DNA of 64,000 nt from Oscheius sp. JU75 (Eukaryota > Nematoda > Chromadorea > Rhabditida > Rhabditidae), in NCBI GenBank assembly GCA_037178855.1, contig JASJZC010000004.1, positions 7,006,001 to 7,070,000 of the forward strand, given 5' to 3'. Positions within the stretch are counted from its first letter, which is position 1, and the number at the start of each line of letters is the position of its first letter. This document shows, in pieces, positions 1 to 11,900 of this stretch. Below the pieces are notes generated by a model. It searched no databases, had not been told where the DNA came from, and saw nothing but the letters and a program-made list of their open reading frames with translations. Made by a program: the position numbers and the translations under genes.

Positions 1-451
1 TTCCAAGTGAGCTTTCTTGTTCAGAGAGCTTGACATCACGAGGTGTTTTCTTGACATCAAAATTAGTCCCGTTAGCTTGTAATGAATTCTCCATTTATTT
101 GTCGTTCAAGTACATGTTTATAGTGTAAAATTTCATGCTGAATCGATTAAACACTTTCAAGGCAAAAAAAATATGTCAAACATATTGAAAAACGCAAAAA
201 ACGCAGTACACATGAGCCTATGGCATCTTCCAACCGCTTTACAGAATCTGTCCCTTAAACCGTGAAGGACAGTTTGTAGAAAGGCGAGGTCGTACGGGTG
301 AGGATTTAGCAACTTTTCATGGAGAAATGTGATCATTTTTAGGGGATCCCGAATCCTATATACCTAGCATGAAACCGAGAGATTCTGAGCAAAAATCTGA
401 GCTTCTTGACTAAACTGGCTCGAAAACCTCTCTAAAACCCCCCTTTTCCAG
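1..451 (+). repeat. Probable INTS4 intron with a foldback-element relic
   Basis: I see no coding exon here. The stretch most likely is the intron before the first visible INTS4 exon; its donor may be the GTGAGC near position 7, and the acceptor TTTTCCAG ends at 451. About 60-280 resembles the right half of the foldback element at 48612-49025: both carry a GAATYGATTAAA block followed by CACTTT and a GGCAAAA or GGCTGAAAA block. The relic is degenerate and its edges cannot be set by eye. Confidence 0.4.
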
Positions 452-3400
452 ACCACCGGAGCCGTCAAGCTCGAGAAGACGTCGATGTTCGCCATGACGA
501 CCCAGTCGTGGGTCAAGCCTGTCGCTGGTCAGCGCTGGAAGAACTGGAAGGAGGGCGTGGATCCCTCGAGGAAGAAGGCCAAATCCTCTGAATGGGCCAG
601 CGGGAAGGATTTGAACGCTCCCGCTCCATCCAATGCCCCGAATTCTGAAGGCAGCCAGGAGGATTCGATAATTCCACAGGGAGCCTGTGGCGCCTTCGTC
701 ACGGCCCTGGAGGACGAATTTATGAGTGTCCGCAAGGGTGCGGTCTATTCTCTGGGGAAACTGGCAGCCCACCGACCATTTTTTGCCGGAACCGCCCTGG
801 AACACCTCACAGACATGTTCAATGACGAGATTGCCGAGGTGAGACTGGATGCCATCCTCGCCCTCACACCCCTGGTAGTACATGGACAACTTCTCAAGGA
901 ACAGCTGGCCGTGATGCTCAAGTGCCTCGACGACGCCATGTTCGAGTCGAGACAGGCGCTGAGAGATCTCCTGGGAAAAGGGGAATTCGCCGACGCGGAA
1001 TGCATGGACATGACGACAAAGGCCCTACTAAACTGTCTACAGAGATTCCCCGGCGACAAGGAAATGATTTTTCAGTGAGTTTGATGAGTTTTGGAGTAGT
1101 TTGGTTTAAAAAGTGGGACAAATATGCCCGTTTCTTCTCAAAATAGCCTTTTGGAAAAGTTTGTCAGCCACGAGAATCAAACACGGGTCGTCTTGGTCTA
1201 AGTCCGGCTTCTAACAGGCCGAGCCACGCTGAATAAATGGATTAACATATTCAGATCGGTGGCCTCTGGGTCCTGGCCGTCTGTTTAACCATCTGAGCCA
1301 TGCCATAAAACCCCATTTTGCCAGCTAATCATCTAATTTCCAGATGCCTCAGCCAGCTCGGATCCAAGCACGGCGTCTTTGTGCACACGATGATTGACGG
1401 TCTCCTGGATTTGCACCCGATCTTCGAGCCCCAAGAGCAGGTCGTCGATAACGTCTTCTACCTTGCCCGCATCATTTTGATCCTCAGTGCCGCCACCAAC
1501 TACGAGCCCATCATCAGTCTGCTGCCCACATACGTCCAGAAACACTACAGGTATGTCGTACAGGTACTACAAATGTCGAAAATGCAATATTTATAGTTCA
1601 AAAATGCTCCAAAAGAAAATAATTTCTGAATTTACAAAATAGCATAGAGTAAAAGTTGGTGCCCATCTTTTAATTTCGAGTAGCCCAAAAATTTTTTATA
1701 TCAAAAAAACCTAAAAGGCCTTTTTTAAATCGTACTGGTAAGAGTTTAAAGTAAAAAATAAATTTCTTCAATTTCCAGATTTATGCGAGCTTCGGCTCCG
1801 CATCTCGTCAGCCCCATTCGAACCCTGGATGAGCGTTTTGCTCTGAACAGCAACGTACCCGCGCTTGTCACAGAGGGCGAGGTCAAGGCCGAAATCCTCG
1901 GCCAAACCTATGCGAAACTCTTGGACTCTTTCAATCCACCGACTCTTCAAGAACGGAACCAGACCCGCGAATTCGTCTCCAGTGATGCCGAGGCAATCTG
2001 CAGCTTCAATACGGTCTTGGCGGGAGCCGCGCAGTTTTTAAACGTCCTAACCGAGCTCCTTTCAACGACAGACAGTTTGGAGGAGAATATCATACGCGGG
2101 GGTGATCTCTCCAGGGTCCAGGACCTTCTCATTGAGGTAATTTCACTATTTTCTCCTTTAAAAATGACCAAATTTAGGCCACGACGACAGCCCTAGGGGC
2201 GCTGAGACTCTTCGCGGGACTGGACGACGCGATTAGAGCTTTCTTAGAGGCTCTGATCTTCCATCTGAGAATGCTGGCCAGTCTGGCGAAGCTCATGATC
2301 AGCCCGGAAGCTTATGCTGCTATTATTCTAGAAATTAAAGATGTCTGTGCGGAGAGTAGGAGGTTGGTTTGGGGATTGGCGAGTTGTAGAAAGGGGGGAA
2401 ATTAGCCTAGAATACGGGTGTAAGGGTCCTAGAGTAGTCGAAACGTATGGCTCGCTGGGAAAAATTATTTGCGTATCTAATTCTATCTTTTTTCCACTGA
2501 CAACTCACGGTCTCTTTACTTACACTTAAGGCATTGCTTGGTTCGAGCCACTGATTGAGTCAGAAGAGAGTCGAATGGTGCAAGATGCATAAAGAGCAGT
2601 TCGCTCCGTCAGAAGCGTTAGTGACTTCTTATCTCGCTACTTTTCTCTCTATGAACGCCCTATTTTCAGGCTGGTAACCTCCGCAAAAGCTCCCCTTCTC
2701 TCCAGCCACCAGCAGGCCATGACAGAGATTCTCCAAGTCGTCGACATCCTAGGCTACGACGAGAAAAAGTACCTCTCTTCCACGAAACTGGCGGAAATTT
2801 TGAGTCGAACCTCCCCGAAACTCCCAACAGAAATTGATAGAATCGAGACTGTCAAGGTCAAATGGGCACAGGTATCATAATTTTTTGGTCTTATAATAAA
2901 AATTGTAGATTACGGAGCCGGACAGGCAGATAGCCATGGAGAGACCGATCAAATTCATTGCCGGCTACCCGACAGTAGTGGAATTTGTGGCCCAACTGCA
3001 TCATTTCTCCCCGCAAGACATTGCCGACGTCAGAATTCAGGTAACCTTTTTTTATAGCAATTTCACATACCGGGTATACTTGGATCTATACATCTCTTGT
3101 AAGTAACAAGACAAAACTGGCGTTTTGGCCTAAAATCTGACATAAATGACAGCCTGTTTTGCCCTAAAAACCGAAAACTTTGGCTGCCTAATCATCTCGC
3201 CATTTCCAGATAGACTACCCGGACCAGACGAGAAGTTTTTTCAAGCCGCGACCAGCTGACTTTAGTCACACCAAGGGCGAAGTCTATACCCTCTCCACCA
3301 AGGTATCATCCTGTTTGCTTAGCCCAAAAATCCTCAATTTTAAGACTCTGCTGCAATCCTCTGTGCCTTGGTCGAATTCGGCGACGATAAAAATGTCAAT

Positions 3401-3512
3401 AGTGCTGCTGTCGGGAGGACGAGTCGAGTTGCCGCTGGCCGTCATGGAAAGTATCGCCACAAGAAGACCGGCCATGGTGGCCGCGACTATAAAGCCCGTC
3501 GCCCGGATGTGA
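452..3512 (+). CDS. INTS4: Integrator complex subunit 4, 3' part
   Basis: INTS4 is the HEAT-repeat scaffold that docks the INTS9/INTS11 endonuclease module of Integrator, which processes snRNA 3' ends and attenuates transcription in the nucleus. Eight exons read in one frame: 452-1074, 1344-1550, 1779-2136, 2178-2362, 2670-2871, 2909-3040, 3210-3302, 3345-3512. Exon 1 has the INTS4 signature GACGAFV.ALEDEF.SVRKGAV and then MFNDEIAEVRLDAILAL. Later exons give CLSQLGSKHG and the beta-rich C-terminal domain (KPRPADFSHTKGE, VLLSGGRVELPL) ending before TGA. The N-terminal HEAT repeats, roughly 300 residues, must lie left of the window. The last intron (3303-3344) is 42 bp, in frame and stop-free, so it could be retained. 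The next gene follows on the same strand after 1.4 kb. Confidence 0.9.
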
Positions 3513-4926
3513 TGTTCATAATTTCAGAAATTTTTGTATTATCCTTCTCCCCCTTGCAAATATATATCAATATCAGTAATCTAATCATTTCTTCTTGTTG
3601 GTGGGCTTGTTTGTTCAAACGGGAAGCTGAAGGGGAATGAGGCGGCGTTCGAGTGAAGGAAGACGACAGGAGAACTGAAGCGACACAGTTGGTATACGAT
3701 TCGGAACAGACAGATTCAGTCGGTTAGTTCAAGAAACTAGTCAAAGAAACTGAGACAGGGGCTTATGTACTGTACAAACTTCTGAGGAAGGAAACAAAAG
3801 AGTAGTTAATTAGCCAATAGGACTTGCCTGCGCACCAACCCTTAAAGCACGCAGCCTGCGTATCGAAGATAGATGCTGTAACAGCCTACGTAATATCGAT
3901 ACGCAGCTCTATGCTATGCGAGTTGGTGCACACTCATAATCAAATTGGCGTTTCCCGTCCTCTCGAACAGATCGGGAACGTTTTAGCAGACAGTGATAAG
4001 TGTTCCAAGCTCGCCTTGAACGCTCAGGCAACGCCAAAAGCTTGCGTTAGAATGGGAAAAAACTTCGTGAGGAAAATGAACAATGAATTTAAATTGTCGC
4101 CAGTCTTCAGCGCGAGTTACCGTAACCTGCCGCAAGGTGTACGAAGGTATATTGTCTGTTCAGGAACGGTATTGACATACTGTAGAATTTTCTCTCGCGA
4201 GACCAGTCCTTTAACATTGACATTTGACAACATTTAATTTCACCTATATACCTGTGCATTTTTTCTTATTAGTCTTTTTGTTGTCATTCGCTATGTTTGA
4301 AAAGAAAAGGTGAGAACCCACGGCGTGTTATGCGCGTCGCCCCTTTTTAAAACTGGGCGCAAATGCCGCTCGTTTCCTTAAGTACAGTATCCTACCTGGT
4401 TTAAACCGATTTTGCCACAGAATACCGTATACCCCACATTAATCTAAAAAAGCGGCCAGACAACTAATTTTGAATTCCCGCCCTCGAAATAGGAATATGG
4501 CGCGAGAAAAATTGGCGACGCCTTTTGCATGGGTCTAACGCGCCGTGAACCGTGATAAAAATATCAAGAAAACAGCGAAAATCCGCTGCCAAGTATTAAA
4601 GGTCTGGCCTTGCGGGTCCCGCGAGGAAAAATCCTACAGCATGCTGCCAGTCATTCCGCTCTGAACAGACAATAGGCCCAAATTTTTTAGAATATGCCGT
4701 ATTTATCACGCATTTTTCCATGTTTTGCCGTATTTAGTCACGTCATTTGCACGAAAATGAAGCGGAGATGATGCAGAATCTGTAGACTGTAAAGCTACAA
4801 AATTTTCCTCCAAAAAATTGGACAAACTTAGCCGTGTCATAATTTCCTCTGTAAAAAGTGTAAATATTTGTCTTTTCTCAATCTTTTTCACCCATTCTAA
4901 ACATGATAATCTCCAGCCCTCGAGGG
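3513..4926. other. Intergenic region with a hairpin
   Basis: No convincing gene. A 137-codon open frame at 3824-4237 has no recognisable family and overlaps a hairpin (3829-3932, listed separately). About 4318-4550 is GC-rich, with a weak inverted similarity between CACGGCGTGTTATGCG near 4320 and the complement of AACGCGCCGTG near 4540. This could be a decayed small DNA transposon. Confidence 0.4.
3829..3932. repeat. Imperfect inverted repeat, about 104 nt
   Basis: The left arm begins TGCGCACCAAC and runs to CTGCGTATCGA; the right arm begins ATATCGATACGCAG and ends GAGTTGGTGCACA. The arms are about 40 nt with small mismatches and enclose a loop of about 22 nt. It could be a small foldback element or a structured RNA precursor. 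Nothing shows that it is transcribed. Confidence 0.5.
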
Positions 4927-6767
4927 ATGAACGCGGCCCATTTGCGCTTCTATTGTCTGGTGCCAGGCTGCCGCGCCAACAAGGACTTTAGTCTTATCAC
5001 TCTCTTCGAGCATCTCCACTACCACGTCAAGGATAAGAAGTATGTTTCTTTGTGTGATTTATGCCTGTAGAGCTGCCAAAAACATCGACATTACCCAAAA
5101 TTTTCAGCCTAACATCGTTCTTCGAATACAAGTGCCTAAGCTGTCAAGCCTTCTTCACCAATAAGATCTTCATGTTCGACCATAAGAGGTGCCACCCAGA
5201 TCACCGAATCGAGCACATTCCCTGCCTGGACCTCGACACGCCGAATAACGATCCCCAGCTGTGCGAGGCCTTCAATTTAATCACGACCTCCTATCTCAGA
5301 GATATGTTCGCCGTCAGTGGGCAGAATGGTAAGTTTTCTGAGTCAGGCAGCTAGCTTTTGCCGGCCGGAGCAGCTTTGTAAACAGCGCGCGTCTTGGCCT
5401 GCCCAAGTGACGCGCTGTTTACAAATTGGCTTGGCGGCAGCGAAGAGTTATGGACAGGTATGCGAAACTTGGCTGAACCTTGGAGACCTCCTAACACGCC
5501 ATTCTTCAGGTGCCAGCAGCAGAAATTGCGATCCTAAGGAGCCGCCGAAGACATCGACCTATTCGTGCAACGGATATGAGCCCAGGACGCCCTGCTATAA
5601 CGACATCCGCCCGAGGGACTTTACAAACAACTGTGTCAATGCCGATCTACGTTTGTTGGTTCCAGCTGATCGCTCTTAATGCAGACTTGCAGCTCGTACT
5701 CCGTCCTCATCCCAAGGCAATGATCCGGCCGCTAAGTACATTGCGAATCAACTCGACGGCATCATGTTGAGCAGCATACCAGAGGACTGGAAACAGGCAA
5801 TCGTGTCACAGATGGTTCCGTTCCTGAAGTTGGTTTTTCCCTCGACGGTCTATTATAAGAGCCTATTTTCAGTGGCTCCAACCCATTCAGCCAGGAAGCC
5901 GGCGTAGGCCGTGAAACGAGAGCTCGTGACAACATGGACAGCGGCGGGCGTGACAGCTTCGGAAGCCGGGATGGACCCCCTCGATCTGGCGGCAACTTCA
6001 ACGATCGCTTCGAAACGAATGGAGGAGGAGACTCTGATCGTCCTCGTGGAGGCGGACGCGGTGGAGACTCGGACAGACCGCGCGGGAGCTTCAACCGCGG
6101 AAAGGAAGACCATCATGTTTCAGACTGCCCAGATCCAAGAAAGCCGCGATTTGGAGCAGACGGTGAGGGGTACGTACTATACTTCTAACCTACGATAATT
6201 GGCTATCGCCCCCTTGGGGCAAAGAATCACTCGCGGGGATCGAACCAAGATCGTTTGGTTCCAAGTTTGACCACTCACCTGAGTCTGAGCTATGCAGAAA
6301 AGGACAGATTTGCATGTGCGGGGGAATCAAACTCGAGACCTCTGGCTCCTAGTCTGCTGTCTAACCTACGAGACCTAAAGGTCTTAAAGCCTAAGCCTAA
6401 ACTTATAAAATACCGGCGTTTGAACATTACTGATTGCACGACTTCCAGATTCTCCGGCCGTGGAGGTGGACGCGGAAGAGACGGCGATCGTTATAGCAGC
6501 CGTGGACGTGGAGGGGATCGTGGCGGCGGCGGACGTGGAGGCTTCAGAGGCGGTCGTAGAGAAGCAGATAGGTAAACCCTTCATTTGTTTTCTCCAATAG
6601 TCTACTTTTCTAGGAACCGCTCGCGCTCTCGTTCCCCTCGCCGCAGCAGTCTTCCAGCTCGTCGCTCCTATTCCCGTAGCCGTTCCCCGCCATCGAACCG
6701 ATCCGACGCCGGGAAGAAGTCTCCTTCGCGTGATCGTTCCTTCTCCCACTCCCCACAAAGTGACTAG
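4927..6767 (+). CDS. C2H2 zinc-finger / RGG / RS-domain protein (likely nuclear RNA-binding)
   Basis: Seven exons keep one frame: 4927-5039, 5108-5328, 5510-5650, 5693-5828, 5873-6169, 6449-6571, 6614-6767 (394 aa). Residues about 10-33 form one C2H2 finger (C-x4-C-x12-H-x3-H); a second, starting YKCLSCQAFF, is C-x2-C-x12-H-x3-H. A Cys-rich linker follows, then two RGG/RG blocks (GGGRGGDSDRPRG; GRGGDRGGGGRGGFRGG) around a knuckle-like SFNRGKEDHHVSDC. The C-terminus is an RS domain (NRSRSRSPRRSS). RGG and RS tails are typical of pre-mRNA splicing and mRNP proteins. I do not recognise a named orthologue. Two adjacent genes remain possible, with a second start at Met 5934, but the unbroken phase across seven exons favours one. 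The donor at 6170 is GTACGT. Confidence 0.65.
6224..6295 (-). repeat. tRNA-like relic 1 (intronic)
   Basis: The complement reads GCATAGCTCAGACTCAGG and later TTGGTTCGATCCCCGCG, resembling the D-arm/A-box and T-arm/B-box of a tRNA. Its 3' neighbour GCAGAAAAGGACAGATTTGCA is shared, with few changes, by the relic at 11456-11519, so the two belong to one dispersed family. Confidence 0.55.
6317..6374 (-). repeat. tRNA-like relic 2 (intronic)
   Basis: The complement starts GTCTCGTAGGTTAGACAGC and ends GAGTTTGATTCCCCCGC, a good B-box. It lies in tandem with the relic at 6224-6295 inside an intron of the C2H2/RGG/RS gene. Confidence 0.55.
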
Positions 6768-6929
6768 TTTACTCCCCTTGCCCGTGTACACATATTGCTA
6801 GTTCTGTACAGTAATTCTAATAACCCCTTGTTTGTTCCCACTTTTTTCGTGTAGTCAAAATACTACGAGTAGTTTTGTTTTTGGAAGTTTTGCTGTTACT
6901 GTTGTGTTTAATTAATCCATCATTTGCTT

Positions 6930-6935
6930 AATAAA
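6930..6935 (+). terminator. Poly(A) signal AATAAA
   Basis: AATAAA lies 163 bp after the TAG of the C2H2/RGG/RS gene, in an AT-rich 3' flank, and 100 bp before the convergent CISD3 stop codon. This is a plausible cleavage signal for the plus-strand gene. Confidence 0.5.
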
Positions 6936-7036
6936 TCTAACATCCTTATCTCGGTAAGCTTCGGGGGAAACTTTACTCAATTTCAACAACATAAGAAAAC
7001 AAGTATCAACGTCTACCTAACAAAAATAGATCCATT

Positions 7037-8169
7037 TTAATCGAAGAGGCCGGCTTTTTTGTCCTCGTCGACCAGGGTCTTGTGTGTTCCGTCGCAGAAG
7101 GGCCTGAAAATTGACGTATTTTTCGGTGGAACATGCATTTTTGATGCGAAATTCGTGAAAACGAACCGATTTGAAGTTTGTTTGCAGTTGCAGAGCCAGA
7201 CGGTCATGTCTTCTTCGGGAATGAAGCGCACAGGCTTGAGCTTGAGATCTGGCACACGGATAGAATTGTGTGAGCCGTCGCACAGGGGTTGATTGCCGCT
7301 GTAGCCACAGGTGCACCACGCGTATACTTTGTCCTTCTTCATGTGTACCTGAATAAAGGTTTTTTTTTATGAAACGGGACGAGGCAGAGTATTCTGCAAT
7401 TTTGGGGACCCTAGTGCTTGATCCCAGCGGTCAGCTGTTCTCTGTCACAGCAGGGATTGAAAAGGGTTCGCGCAAAAGTTTTTGATGGCAGGAACCCACT
7501 CGGCCCTCGGTTCTTCCTACTGGGTCTACGAACTAACATACGCATTGTTTGCTTGCAGATTTAAATAATGTGTGATTGCATTCATTCTATAGTGTCTACG
7601 CACCGAGAAACACTGGCTTAAAGACCAGAACATCTGAGATATTCTACCATTTCCCAAGCCAAATTGTAGACTGTTTAACTTTCATGTGTTCCGCAGGGAT
7701 ATCGGCAAAAAAACTCGATATAAAACTGAATGAGAGCATCCAAAGAAGATAGGCTTCAAAGATACAGCAAAAAAAAAAAACACCTTTTTTGGTTAGATTT
7801 TTTTGTTCTGTATCGGCTCTACATTAAGTTTCCAGCTTTCCGAACGATCAGAAGGGCTCATCGTAAAATAAACAAAAACTTAGGGCTTACTTTGACCGGA
7901 AGCTTCGTGTAAACCTTTCCTTTTCCGGGCAGCTCGTGATTCTTTCCCTGAAGACCATACTCCTGTCCGGGCTTCTTGTCTTGTAGCTGAATTTATTTTT
8001 TTATGTCAAAAGCTTAAAAACAACTCACTATATGATATTTAAGAGGTGGAGGTTCCGTCCCTACAAAATGGACGCCTTTTCTGTACAGCCGGTTCGGTCC
8101 AAAGCCTGTCTTTTGACTCCAATTTGCGCATGTGACTGCTATTCGGCTCGCTGTTGTCAACTGGACCAT
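7037..8169 (-). CDS. CISD3: CDGSH iron-sulfur protein 3 (two CDGSH motifs, mitochondrial)
   Basis: Four exons (8029-8169, 7891-7986, 7167-7348, 7037-7103) encode 161 aa. Members of this family bind two redox-active 2Fe-2S clusters, each through three Cys and one His, in the mitochondrial matrix and affect iron and redox balance. Both sites are complete: CTCGYSGNQPLCDGSH and CNCKQTSNRPFCDGTH; the second is assembled across the 63-bp intron 7104-7166. The N-terminus has basic and hydroxylated residues and no acidic ones over the first 40 positions, as in a mitochondrial presequence. It lacks the membrane anchor of CISD1/2, in line with the CISD3 type. The start is the only Met upstream in the phase-compatible first exon. 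It is divergent from the RhoGAP gene (792-bp gap). Confidence 0.92.
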
Positions 8170-8960
8170 CGAAAGCTGGGTCTAGAGTACTTTTACAGGA
8201 AATAGTGGAGGAAAAAAGAGAAACTGGAAATCTGGAATTACAGAAGGTTTAAAACGGCGCTACTTTTGAAAGTTCGCCTCGGGAGTCTACAGAAAATTTC
8301 AAATAAAGCCCGAAAAGTCAAGCAACCTCTTATTTTCTTTTCAATTACTTGCCTCATTTTTGTTGCGTTACTGAGCTTTATTTATAAATTTAGCTGTGAA
8401 ACGATACTAGACTACGTTGCAGGTGAATATGTAAAAGGTATAACCCAAAAACATAAGGTTTTGACTGTAAAAAGATCCTAAAAGATGATTAATCCGATTA
8501 AGAGATTTCAGCTCAAAAAATGACCCAATTCCCACCAGGAAATGGGCCAGTAAGTCGACTAAAGGAGTTGTACGCAAATGCGTAGGCCGGGTCGTCTTTC
8601 TTTTGCTGCTGCTGCACAGGGGCCGGTTCACATCGACTGTCACTTCCTCCTTTTTCTCTCGCCATCTGTGTGTGCCTTTTCTCATCCCTACCACCCCCTC
8701 ACTTTTTATCTAAAATTGCAAGATAATGGTCCTTTCTTACCCGTTTTACTAGAGAAAACCGAGGAAGAGGCTCTTCTAAGCCTATGACTCACTGTTTACC
8801 CTTTGTGCTTGCAATCGAGCCCCATCCCTTATCACGTTCTTATTTTCAGACCATTTTCATCAATTAGATCGTACTCACTGCCTCGTAAACCCTAAAGCCC
8901 TGGAGAATCGATGAACAAGGTGCGCCGTTTCCATATTTATGAGAAATTCGGGCGTTTAGA
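8170..8960. other. Divergent intergenic region between CISD3 and the RhoGAP gene
   Basis: It probably holds both promoters. I see no clear TATA box, coding exon or repeat. Short open frames on both strands look like chance. Confidence 0.4.
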
Positions 8961-11900
8961 ATGACAACTTTGGCGACATTTTCTCCAATTGGGGATAGCA
9001 TAGAGCAACAAATAGCTGCCTTGGTGATGGACGAGCCCCCGGAACGAAGCGGGAGCAGCAGCGATGAGCAGGGAGTCTCCCCCGCTGCAGTGGCTGAGAG
9101 CCAGAAACAGCCCGAAGAGCCCATTTATGCTAATTTGAAGGAAATCGAGGAGATTAACAGCAGGTTCGTAGATTTTGTTTGCTTTCTTTGAGATTAAGTC
9201 AGCTGTAAGGAGTCCAGAAACTTAGAACAAGTTCGTACAGGGTACTTGCCGGAAAAATGTACACTTTCACGCATTTACTTGTAATCGTTTTTTTGTTGCT
9301 TATAAGTGCTGGGCCATGATTAGAAGTCTTAAAAAGCTCCATAATCCTGACTTAGATGCATTTTCGCCGGAAAATTGAAAAATAATCAAGGTTTTGCTTG
9401 AGACACTTCAATTCCTGTATTTACACTAACTCTTCTTGTAGTTTACGAAAATTAGGATCTGGCTGTAGAATCAGAAAGGGCTCAAAAGTTTTGTTTTAGG
9501 TCAGACTACCCAGGTCATTGCCTAGGGAACAGTTTTTCCGCACTGCTATCGAAAAATGACATCATCCCACACCAAATATTGCCAAATTCCGACCTTTCCT
9601 CATCAAGTTATCACTTTAAATCAATCGATCCGACATCTTTTTATCTTCTTAGTCCATAAGATACTCATTTTGGGAAGTTTTCTGACCGCTAAACACTCAG
9701 AAAACGGTAAAAAAATATCCGAAATGGACCTAGGGAAGAGCTAAAGATTCGCTGCTGTTCCAGGGATGGGGGAAATGGAACGTGGAACTTACCCAAAAAA
9801 AAACCATCAAAGTGTCTATAAAACATGGCTATTTACAGAACAAACCCCCCGGTCCCGGCTCCCGACGACTGTCCGAAGCGTAATCTCAAAAACGGGTGGA
9901 TGGAATACGAGACTGAACTTGGAAGGTATTTTTCCTATTTTTCGTGCCTGTACCCCCAAAAATAGGACATATTTCTACAACAGTGCCTCCGGCAAGAGCC
10001 AATGGATCCCTCCCCGTTCCTTGCTCACTCCAGCCGAGGTCCAGGCCAAACTGGACGCGACGCGCCGCGGAATGGAAGATTTCAGTCTCATCTCGTTGCC
10101 GAGACGTTCGGAAAGGTTATTGGCCCATTTTCTTCATTGAAAAATATTGGAAATTTAGTGAATCAACCCCTCTAGACAGTCCGGGAGAAGACAAGGCTGT
10201 GAACAGCGACGAGGAATATGTGTATCTGCCGGACACGAGGACCTTAGAGCCTGTAGCAACGACAATGTCCACATTCAACACTCTGCCTAAGTCGGACACG
10301 CCGGTTTCTTGTTCTCATGTGAGGCTTTTAAGCCAGTTTTTTGACAGACAGGTTTCGGTACAGCTATGAGACACGGACGACTTTGCCTAGTAGTTAGAGA
10401 GTCTAATTAGTTGTTCTCATGTGGGGCTTTTAAGTGAAATCCAGGATGAATTCAGTAGCAGTATTCTGTTTCGATACGCTCTAATTAGGTGCATAGTTAT
10501 GTATTGACTACAGTAAGTTTTTGGAACAACCCGAAAATGTCGTCCGAATATCACCAAAAAACCGACTTTTCTCGCCGATCGGGGCTTATTTCACTTGCAA
10601 AATCGCTACATTTTATGCGAAGACTTAATTAGGGTGCTTTGAACTGGCTTGCATCGAAATTTTTAAACATCAAACAGTAGCTCTAGTGATGTTAGTCCCG
10701 CTACATTAGCTAGCAAATTTTGGCGAGCTTTCTGCCCTTTTTACTATAAGGCTATTTAACTCAATTAGTAGTTTCCGAGAACAAACTTACGTTGCCGTAC
10801 CTCTCCAGTTTTATCTTTTTGAGTGCTGAACAAGCCCAGAACTAGATCTTTGCCTAGACTCCGTTTAGCCTCTTAACCAAATCGTAACTTTGTAATTCTC
10901 AAAATTTTCAGTCAGCCATCACCGTCCGTAAAAACAGTGTCGAGGGTCCGTCGTCTCTTCGAGCACAGTCCTTCAAAAGCACCAGACCGCCACAGCTGAA
11001 AAACATACCCGTTCCACAGGTTTCGACTCTTGTTGTATTGCAAATTTCTACTGTTTTTAGGTCCTCCCTACAACTAGCTACAGCCTGGAGAGGGAACAGA
11101 GCCCCAAAGCCTCGTCTTTCGAATCGGATCAGCTCCCAGGGATTCGGGAGGAGAGACGCGGGAGCGGTGAAAATAGGGAACCGGTGAGGACGGTCAGATG
11201 TGGTAAGATGGAGAAAGTCGTCTATGATGCCGGCTCCTCGGCCGAGGGTCAAGCCAAGGCTAAGAAGAAGGAATGGCAGCCGAACTTTCTCTACCTCACA
11301 TCGGCTCATCTCATTCTGTACAAGGACGAAAAGTCAGCCGAGGTTGGTAGTTTTTAGTTTTTGGTAGAAGGACATTTTAAATCTGGTAATTAATCATCTT
11401 GGGACCATTTCTAGTCGCTTTCCTTCTCAAAATAGTTTGTTTAAAAAGTTTTTCACCCACGGTGATCGAACCCTGGTCCTCTGACTTCATGTCTTCCCTC
11501 TTACCGCCTGAGCTATGCAGAAAAAGATAGATTTACACGGGTTCTCTGGGTTCTAGTCAGCAACCCTATTTTGCCAACTATGTATCTGTATGTTCGGATT
11601 CCGAGCTTACATTTTATTTGGTATTCTACCTCTATTCGTTGGTAAATGATCATATAAAACACCTGGAATTGCTTTGAGAGGGGTCAGCTATCTATTTTTA
11701 TTGTTTTGCGCAAATGTCGCAATGCTAAATAGCTCGCCCAGTGTCCAAATGTTCCTGGTCTTGAATTATTTGATTTCGGATCTCTATTCGTTAGAAAACA
11801 GCCTTAGAAAAATCAATTGTACAATTATACGGGTTTGTACAAATGACGCAGTTTCAAATACCTTGCTCAATATCTAAATGGTCTGGGGTTCGGATCTCCG

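Noticed and set aside
3824-4237. 137-codon plus-strand open frame
   Set aside because: No recognisable domain, overlaps a hairpin, and composition looks non-coding.
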